From contig CAZIMM010000080.1 of NCBI GenBank assembly GCA_964540415.1, forward strand, positions 1-9,626: 9,626 bases of DNA. The letters run 5' to 3'. Positions within the stretch are counted from its first letter, which is position 1; each line of letters starts with the position of its first letter. The position numbers and the translations under genes were made by a program. The notes under the pieces are model-generated. The model ran no database searches and was not told where the DNA came from. It saw nothing but the letters and a program-made list of their open reading frames with translations. Shown here piece by piece: positions 6,127-9,626 of this stretch. Origin of the DNA: CAZIMM01 sp964540415. Lineage in GTDB: Bacteria > Bacillota > Clostridia > Oscillospirales > Acutalibacteraceae.

Positions 6127-6309
6127 CATCCCCGCCATGCCGTTAAACGACCGATAATAACCTGCATCTAAGCAGGTGGGTGCCGCCTGCGGATTTCACG
6201 CTCCCTTCTTCCGGCGAACCGGGAGGTCTGCAATCCTGCCGCAGAGTTAGGCTCCCTTAAAAAACGTGTTGGGTTAATATAAGCCGAAAGTACGCACACA
6301 GCAGGGATG
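6127..6309 (-). ncRNA. ssrS: 6S RNA
   Basis: 6S RNA binds RNA polymerase holoenzyme by mimicking an open promoter and lowers transcription in stationary phase. On the minus strand, CATCCCTGC (6309-6301) pairs over nine positions (one G-U) with GCGGGGATG (6135-6127), closing a 183-nt element. Inside is a long interrupted rod: GCC/GGC, CTGC/GCAG, GGATT/AATCC and CTCCC/GGGAG stems, capped by CCGG-TTCG-CCGG. Unpaired stretches between the closing stem and the rod form the central bubble. Its 3' side has the family-like CACCCACCTGC, with a small ACCTGC/GCAGGT hairpin. A TATATT -10 (6318-6313) lies just upstream; I see no good -35. The closing stem is followed by TTCTTTTT (6126-6119), a likely 3' end. 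This accounts for the 225-nt gap between the flanking genes. The class is assigned from structure and remembered consensus. Ends may be off by a few nt. Confidence 0.8.
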
Positions 6310-6332
6310 TAAAATATAAAATTTTAAATAAA

Positions 6333-6650
6333 TTATTCTGAGTCATCTGAATCGACGGTTTCGTCGTCTTCTTCAAAAAAGTCAATCAGCCTGTCCTCAA
6401 ACATTGTGCCGACTTCTTCAAATTCGTCATCGTCTTCAATGGCGGAAAGATAAGTCTCTCCGTTTTCCTCGGAAACCTTGAGTATGATAATGTCGCCGTC
6501 ACTTTCAAGGATTTCCTCGGCATCGTCAAAAACCGGAAGCAGAGCAACATACTTCCCGCGGTCGGTTTCAATGCGGTCAAGCTCTTCAAAAACGTGCTCT
6601 TTGCCGTCTTCGTCAACAACGCTGACAATATCGGGATTGTATTCTTCCAT
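6333..6650 (-). CDS. DUF1292 family protein, small acidic
   Basis: This is a 105-residue, very acidic cytoplasmic protein of the DUF1292 (YrzB-like) family, whose function is unknown. Family features are the opening IVSVVDEDGKEHVFEEL (8-24), GKYVALLPV (32-40), DGDIIILKV (51-59), and YLSAIEDDDEFEEVGTMFEDRL (67-88). The tail from 93 is almost all Asp/Glu/Ser. I chose the ATG at 6650: family proteins start about there and AAGGGTGG (6669-6662) is 11 nt upstream. A GTG at 6665 would overlap that site. A TTG directly before the ATG is also possible. In B. subtilis the yrzB gene sits in the alaS-yrzL-yrrK cluster; here it stands alone with its own promoter and is followed by 6S RNA. Confidence 0.88.
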   Translation of the reverse strand: MEEYNPDIVSVVDEDGKEHVFEELDRIETDRGKYVALLPVFDDAEEILESDGDIIILKVSEENGETYLSAIEDDDEFEEVGTMFEDRLIDFFEEDDETVDSDDSE

Positions 6651-6683
6651 CAAATCAGATACCACCCTTAATTTTGTACTTCT

Positions 6684-6712
6684 ATTGTAACGTCAGTTTA
6701 CAAATTAGTCAA
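6684..6712 (-). promoter_or_regulatory. Sigma-A-type promoter of the DUF1292 gene
   Basis: On the minus strand, TTGACT (6712-6707) is followed after 17 bp by TACAAT (6689-6684). Transcription should start near 6677, about 27 nt before the ATG at 6650. The match is five of six at each hexamer with ideal spacing. It is divergent from yunB; the two promoter regions are back to back within about 80 bp. Confidence 0.75.
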
Positions 6713-6728
6713 TACCTAATTATTGAAA

Positions 6729-6761
6729 GTCATATTCAAATTTTTTCTGTCGGCATATACT
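6729..6761 (+). promoter_or_regulatory. Candidate sigma-E-like promoter of yunB
   Basis: GTCATATT (6729-6736) matches the sigma-E -35 consensus and CATATACT (6754-6761) matches six of eight bases of the -10 (CATACAAT). Transcription would begin near 6769, leaving a short leader with the yunB Shine-Dalgarno. The spacer is 17 bp, longer than the usual 13-15, which weakens the call. B. subtilis yunB is known to be under mother-cell sigma-E control, which is why I looked. I see no good sigma-A promoter here. Confidence 0.3.
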
Positions 6762-6791
6762 GTATTATATCGATTGCTCGGGGGAAAATAC

Positions 6792-7427
6792 ATGAAATTC
6801 AAAAGATACCGAAAAAAAAGAGCTTGGATTTTCAAGGCGGTGACAATACTGACCCTTGTTGTGATTTTCTTTCTTTTGATCGATGCACGGTTACGCCCAA
6901 TGATGCGCTCGATTGCCGCAATACAGGCGCAGAACTATGCCGCCGGTGTTCTGAACAGTGCAATCGGCGGTGCACTCGATTCCGGAATTACATATGACAG
7001 TATGGTGGAAACCTCCCGAGACTCCGAAGGCAGAATAACCTCAATTCAAACGGACGCTCTTGCCCAAAACAGATTGCGCACGGACATAGCTTCCCGAACC
7101 TCGGCGGCGCTTTCGGGGGTTGGGTACAACAAAATTGTCATTCCTTTGGGAACAATTACCGGGCTGGATATGCTTGTGGGCAGGGGACCGGGAATTCACC
7201 TGAATGTTTCTATGATAGGAAGCACGTCGGTTGACTTTTCAAGTGAGTTTTCCTCGGCAGGAGTCAACCAGACAAAACATAGAATTATTCTTTCTGCGAG
7301 CGTGCGTGTCGGAGTGTTTTATCAGTCCGAAACAATCGAGTCGGGCTATTCAACAAGTGTTGTGATTGCGGAGACAATAATTGTCGGAGAAGTGCCTCTA
7401 GCATACGCTGAGATAACACAAAAATAA
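6792..7427 (+). CDS. yunB: Sporulation protein YunB
   Basis: YunB is a mother-cell membrane protein needed for efficient endospore formation in B. subtilis; its biochemical role is unknown. The 211-residue product has a basic N-terminus (MKFKRYRKKRAWIFK), one membrane helix at about 14-30, and then RPMM. The soluble domain carries the conserved blocks IPLGTITGLDMLVGRGPGIHLNVSMIG (117-143, split here only by reading), GVNQTKHRIIL (157-167) and IVGEVPLAY (197-205). The start is the ATG at 6792, preceded by GGGGG at 6780-6784 with 7-nt spacing. An in-frame TTG at 6723 would add 23 residues but has no ribosome-binding site and would cover the candidate promoter. The protein lacks the ~40-residue low-complexity tail of the B. 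subtilis protein (254 aa). It implies that the organism, or a recent ancestor, sporulates. Confidence 0.9.
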   Translation: MKFKRYRKKRAWIFKAVTILTLVVIFFLLIDARLRPMMRSIAAIQAQNYAAGVLNSAIGGALDSGITYDSMVETSRDSEGRITSIQTDALAQNRLRTDIASRTSAALSGVGYNKIVIPLGTITGLDMLVGRGPGIHLNVSMIGSTSVDFSSEFSSAGVNQTKHRIILSASVRVGVFYQSETIESGYSTSVVIAETIIVGEVPLAYAEITQK

Positions 7428-7430
7428 TTG

Positions 7431-7459
7431 TTGCATTAAATAATAAAATATGCTAAAAT
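7431..7459 (+). promoter_or_regulatory. Sigma-A-type promoter of ligA, extended -10
   Basis: TTGCAT (7431-7436), a 17-bp spacer, and TAAAAT (7454-7459) preceded by TGC (TGn extended -10). It starts 4 nt after the yunB stop, and transcription should begin near 7466, giving a leader of about 25 nt with the ligA ribosome-binding site. No terminator is visible after yunB, so readthrough is also possible. Confidence 0.75.
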
Positions 7460-7477
7460 ATACAGAACATTTGTATT

Positions 7478-7486
7478 GGAGGGGGT
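7478..7486 (+). promoter_or_regulatory. Ribosome-binding site that fixes the ligA start
   Basis: GGAGGGGGT is a near-perfect Shine-Dalgarno whose GGAGG core ends 8 nt before the TTG at 7491. It rules out the longer in-frame start at 7476, whose second codon would lie inside this site. Confidence 0.85.
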
Positions 7487-7490
7487 ACCA

Positions 7491-9488
7491 TTGACCTTCG
7501 AAGAAGCTTCTGCAAGAGTCGAAGAGCTTCGCGGATTGCTTGAATATCACAGCAACCGCTATTACAACATGGACAACCCCGAGATAACGGACTATGAGTA
7601 TGATTCGCTCATGCGTGAACTGAAACAGCTTGAAGCGGATTACCCAAATCTTGTTTCTTCTGGTTCACCGACACAGAAGGTCGGCGGCGAAGCGGACAAG
7701 CTTTTCTCTCCTGTTGAGCACAAGGTGAAGATGGACAGCCTTATGGATGTTTTTGACACATCCGAGGTGCTGGCGTTTGACAAACGGGTCAGAGAGGCTG
7801 CAGGGGCTGCTGTGACATACATCGTTGAACCCAAAATTGACGGACTGTCTGTTTCAATGGAATACCGCGACGGCGTGTTTGTCAGAGGCTCCACAAGGGG
7901 TGACGGCAGCGTCGGAGAGGATGTCACGGCAAATCTGATGACTGTCCGCACAATACCGCATACCCTGAAAGAAAAGCCTCCCTTCATTGAGGTCAGGGGA
8001 GAGGTATATATGTCGGTTGAAAGCTTCCGCACTCTTTGCGACAGGCAGGAGCTGAACGGAGAAAAGGTTTTCAAAAATCCGAGGAACGCCGCCGCAGGCT
8101 CTCTCCGCCAGAAAAATTCCGAAATCACCGCACAGCGTGAGCTGGATGTATTCGTTTTCAACATTCAGCAAAACGAAGGTGAGCAAATCACCTCGCACAA
8201 TCAGGCACTCGAATATATTGAACGTCTGGGCATGACCCCGATTTATTCACACAGAGCATTTGACAACATTGAAAGTGTTATTGAAGAGATAAACAACATC
8301 GGTGAGCTTCGCGGAACGCTGCCGTTTGAAATTGACGGTGCCGTTGTCAAGGTTGACAGCTTCGCTGTAAGAGAACGGCTCGGCAGCACGGCAAAATTTC
8401 CTCGCTGGGCAATTGCTTACAAGTTCCCGCCTGTTGAAAAAGAAACACGGATTGTTGATATAGAAATAAATGTCGGCAGAACCGGGGTGCTCACCCCGAC
8501 AGCCGTTCTTGAACCGGTTTTGCTTGCCGGCTCTACCGTCGGCAGGGCGACACTTCACAACAGTGATTTCATCGCCGAAAGAGATATCAGGCCCGGAGAC
8601 ACAGTTGTGGTTCGTAAGGCGGGAGATATTATCCCGGAGGTGCTCCGAGTTGTCTCTCACACGGACGGCTCATTGCCGTACACAATGCCGGAAAAATGCC
8701 CGTCCTGCGGTGAGAGTGTAACGCGCGAGGAAGGCGAGGCGGCGCTGCGCTGCACAAATCCCGACTGCCCGGCACAACTGCTGCGTGTGCTCATTCATTT
8801 TTGCTCACGCGACGCGATGGATATAGAGAGCCTCGGCAATGCATTGCTTGAGCGCTTCATAAATGAGGGATTTCTGAAAACCGCGGCAGATATTTATACT
8901 CTCACCCATGCGCAAATCGCCGAACTTGAGAGACTCGGAGACAAATCGGCGGACAACCTTATTTCCGCAATTGAAGCATCAAAGAAAAACGACCTCCCGC
9001 GGTTGGTTTATGCACTTGGAATAAGACATATCGGTCAAAAATCCGCAAAGCTTCTTGCGGACAGATTCCGCGATATTGATGCGATAATCGCTGCGGCTCC
9101 GTCCGAAATTGCCGAAATAGACGGCTTCGGAGAAATTATGGCGCAGAGTGTTGCCGAGTTTTTCAGAAGCGGGCATTCGCTGCACCTTATTGAGGAGCTG
9201 AAGCTGCACGGCGTCAATACAGTTTCTCTGGGTGAGCCTGCCGGCACGAAGTTTGACGGCATGACATTTGTTCTGACCGGAACACTGCCGACTCTTTCGA
9301 GAGCTCAGGCAACGCAGTTGATTGAAAGCAACGGCGGCAAGGTCTCTTCCTCTGTTTCAAAAAAGACAAGCCTTGTTCTTGCAGGTGAGGATGCAGGCTC
9401 AAAATTAAAAAAAGCCAATGACCTCGGAATTAAGGTCATTGACGAAAATGAATTTAACAATATGCTTTCTCAAAGTGTGCCGTCGTAA
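7491..9488 (+). CDS. ligA: NAD-dependent DNA ligase LigA
   Basis: LigA seals nicks in duplex DNA using NAD+, in replication and repair. The protein is 665 residues from the TTG at 7491, close to E. coli LigA (671). In order: domain Ia (about 1-65) with YHSNRYYNMDNPEITDYEYD for NMN binding; the nucleotidyltransferase domain with the adenylated lysine K115 in EPKIDG, and RGDGSVGEDVT, EVRGEVYM, NPRNAAAGSLRQ, FEIDGAVVKV and AIAYKFPP; the OB fold with NVGRTGVLTPTAVLEPV and RKAGDIIPEV; four zinc cysteines at 403, 406, 421 and 426; helix-hairpin-helix repeats (about 435-565); and a C-terminal BRCT domain (about 587-665, GMTFVLTGTL). All key residues are present. Its own promoter follows yunB directly; pcrA, often found next to ligA in Firmicutes, is not adjacent. 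The last 19 bp overlap a convergent gene. Confidence 0.97.
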   Translation: MTFEEASARVEELRGLLEYHSNRYYNMDNPEITDYEYDSLMRELKQLEADYPNLVSSGSPTQKVGGEADKLFSPVEHKVKMDSLMDVFDTSEVLAFDKRVREAAGAAVTYIVEPKIDGLSVSMEYRDGVFVRGSTRGDGSVGEDVTANLMTVRTIPHTLKEKPPFIEVRGEVYMSVESFRTLCDRQELNGEKVFKNPRNAAAGSLRQKNSEITAQRELDVFVFNIQQNEGEQITSHNQALEYIERLGMTPIYSHRAFDNIESVIEEINNIGELRGTLPFEIDGAVVKVDSFAVRERLGSTAKFPRWAIAYKFPPVEKETRIVDIEINVGRTGVLTPTAVLEPVLLAGSTVGRATLHNSDFIAERDIRPGDTVVVRKAGDIIPEVLRVVSHTDGSLPYTMPEKCPSCGESVTREEGEAALRCTNPDCPAQLLRVLIHFCSRDAMDIESLGNALLERFINEGFLKTAADIYTLTHAQIAELERLGDKSADNLISAIEASKKNDLPRLVYALGIRHIGQKSAKLLADRFRDIDAIIAAAPSEIAEIDGFGEIMAQSVAEFFRSGHSLHLIEELKLHGVNTVSLGEPAGTKFDGMTFVLTGTLPTLSRAQATQLIESNGGKVSSSVSKKTSLVLAGEDAGSKLKKANDLGIKVIDENEFNNMLSQSVPS

Positions 9489-9626
9489 AATGCCCTGCAA
9501 AACCAAACATCGTCCAGTTTGAATTCTTTTCCGTTCAGATAATTCAGCTCCTGCGCATCAGTTTCAAACGCAAACCTCAGCTTATACGAGCAAAGGCTTT
9601 GCTTTTTATAACCGTACTTTTTATTG
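9470..9626 (-). CDS. C-terminal 51 residues of an unrecognised protein (cut by window edge)
   Basis: An open frame runs on the minus strand from the right edge to a TGA at 9472-9470. It gives 51 codons ending ...YLNGKEFKLDDVWFCRAFYDGTL. Codon choice resembles the neighbouring genes, with many G/C-ending Leu, Lys and Asp codons. No alternative plus-strand gene covers 9489-9626. I do not recognise the family. The stop codon is inside ligA, so the two genes overlap tail to tail by 19 bp, and no terminator separates them. It could be chance openness, but the composition looks coding. Confidence 0.5.
   Translation of the reverse strand, partial: NKKYGYKKQSLCSYKLRFAFETDAQELNYLNGKEFKLDDVWFCRAFYDGTL

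Noticed and set aside
6127..6309. Structured RNA as a c-di-AMP riboswitch, T-box or RNase P RNA
   Set aside because: The single long rod with one central bubble and a closing stem at the ends matches 6S RNA. I see no riboswitch core, no T-box sequence, and it is too short for RNase P RNA.
6651..6665. GTG start for the DUF1292 gene at 6665
   Set aside because: It falls inside the AAGGGTGG Shine-Dalgarno; the ATG at 6650 fits the family's N-terminus better.
6723..6791. Longer yunB start (TTG at 6723)
   Set aside because: It has no Shine-Dalgarno, overlaps the candidate promoter, and adds hydrophobic residues before the usual basic N-terminus. The ATG at 6792 has a G-rich site 7 nt upstream.
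7476..7490. Longer ligA start (TTG at 7476)
   Set aside because: The codons after it would be the ribosome-binding site itself (GGAGGGGGT), which serves the TTG at 7491.
1..9626. Mobile elements, CRISPR arrays, tRNA genes, defence systems
   Set aside because: I found no transposase or integrase motifs, no spaced repeat arrays, no tRNA cloverleaf and no recognisable defence gene. Gene content and composition look like core chromosome.

Overview
The window looks like a piece of the chromosome of an endospore-forming Clostridia, most likely a gut Oscillospiraceae/Ruminococcaceae-type bacterium. The evidence is gene content: an RNase J of Firmicutes type, the c-di-AMP phosphodiesterase GdpP, a DUF1292 protein, the sporulation protein YunB, and a Firmicutes-style 6S RNA. 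Shine-Dalgarno sites are strong, TTG starts are frequent, and sigma-A promoters are close to consensus. Base composition is moderate and even across the genes. No insertion sequence, phage gene, CRISPR array or tRNA/rRNA gene is visible. The assignment to a family is inference, not proof.

Layout, left to right. (1) The start of rnhA (RNase HI) on the minus strand, cut by the left edge, with its own extended -10 promoter. (2) Divergent from it, a 342-aa plus-strand protein with the fold layout of the phosphoglucomutase/phosphomannomutase family, but with every catalytic signature replaced and 19 cysteines. It is probably a pseudoenzyme. (3) A textbook TTGACA-16-TATAAT promoter that overlaps this gene's stop codon, then tandem 10-bp-period repeats at the expected transcription start, a leader hairpin, and the two-gene unit rnj-gdpP. 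A rho-independent terminator closes the unit and probably works in both directions. (4) A minus-strand block: a DUF1292 gene with its own promoter, a 6S RNA in the gap downstream of it, and a 224-aa putative beta-propeller protein whose ribosome-binding site begins right after the RNA's 3' U-rich tract. (5) On the plus strand again, yunB and ligA (NAD-dependent DNA ligase), each with its own putative promoter. (6) At the right edge, the 3' end of an unrecognised minus-strand gene whose stop codon lies inside the end of ligA.

Several functions relate to one another. RNase HI and LigA both act in Okazaki-fragment maturation, and their promoters have the same elements (TTGCAT-17-TAAAAT with an upstream TG). 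RNase J (RNA turnover) and GdpP (c-di-AMP hydrolysis) are cotranscribed, with the gdpP Shine-Dalgarno inside the last codons of rnj. 6S RNA (RNA polymerase control) and YunB (sporulation) point to stationary-phase and developmental programmes.

Most of the window is housekeeping. The parts most worth following up are the degenerate phosphohexomutase, the architecture of the rnj regulatory region, and the fused arrangement of 6S RNA with the propeller gene.
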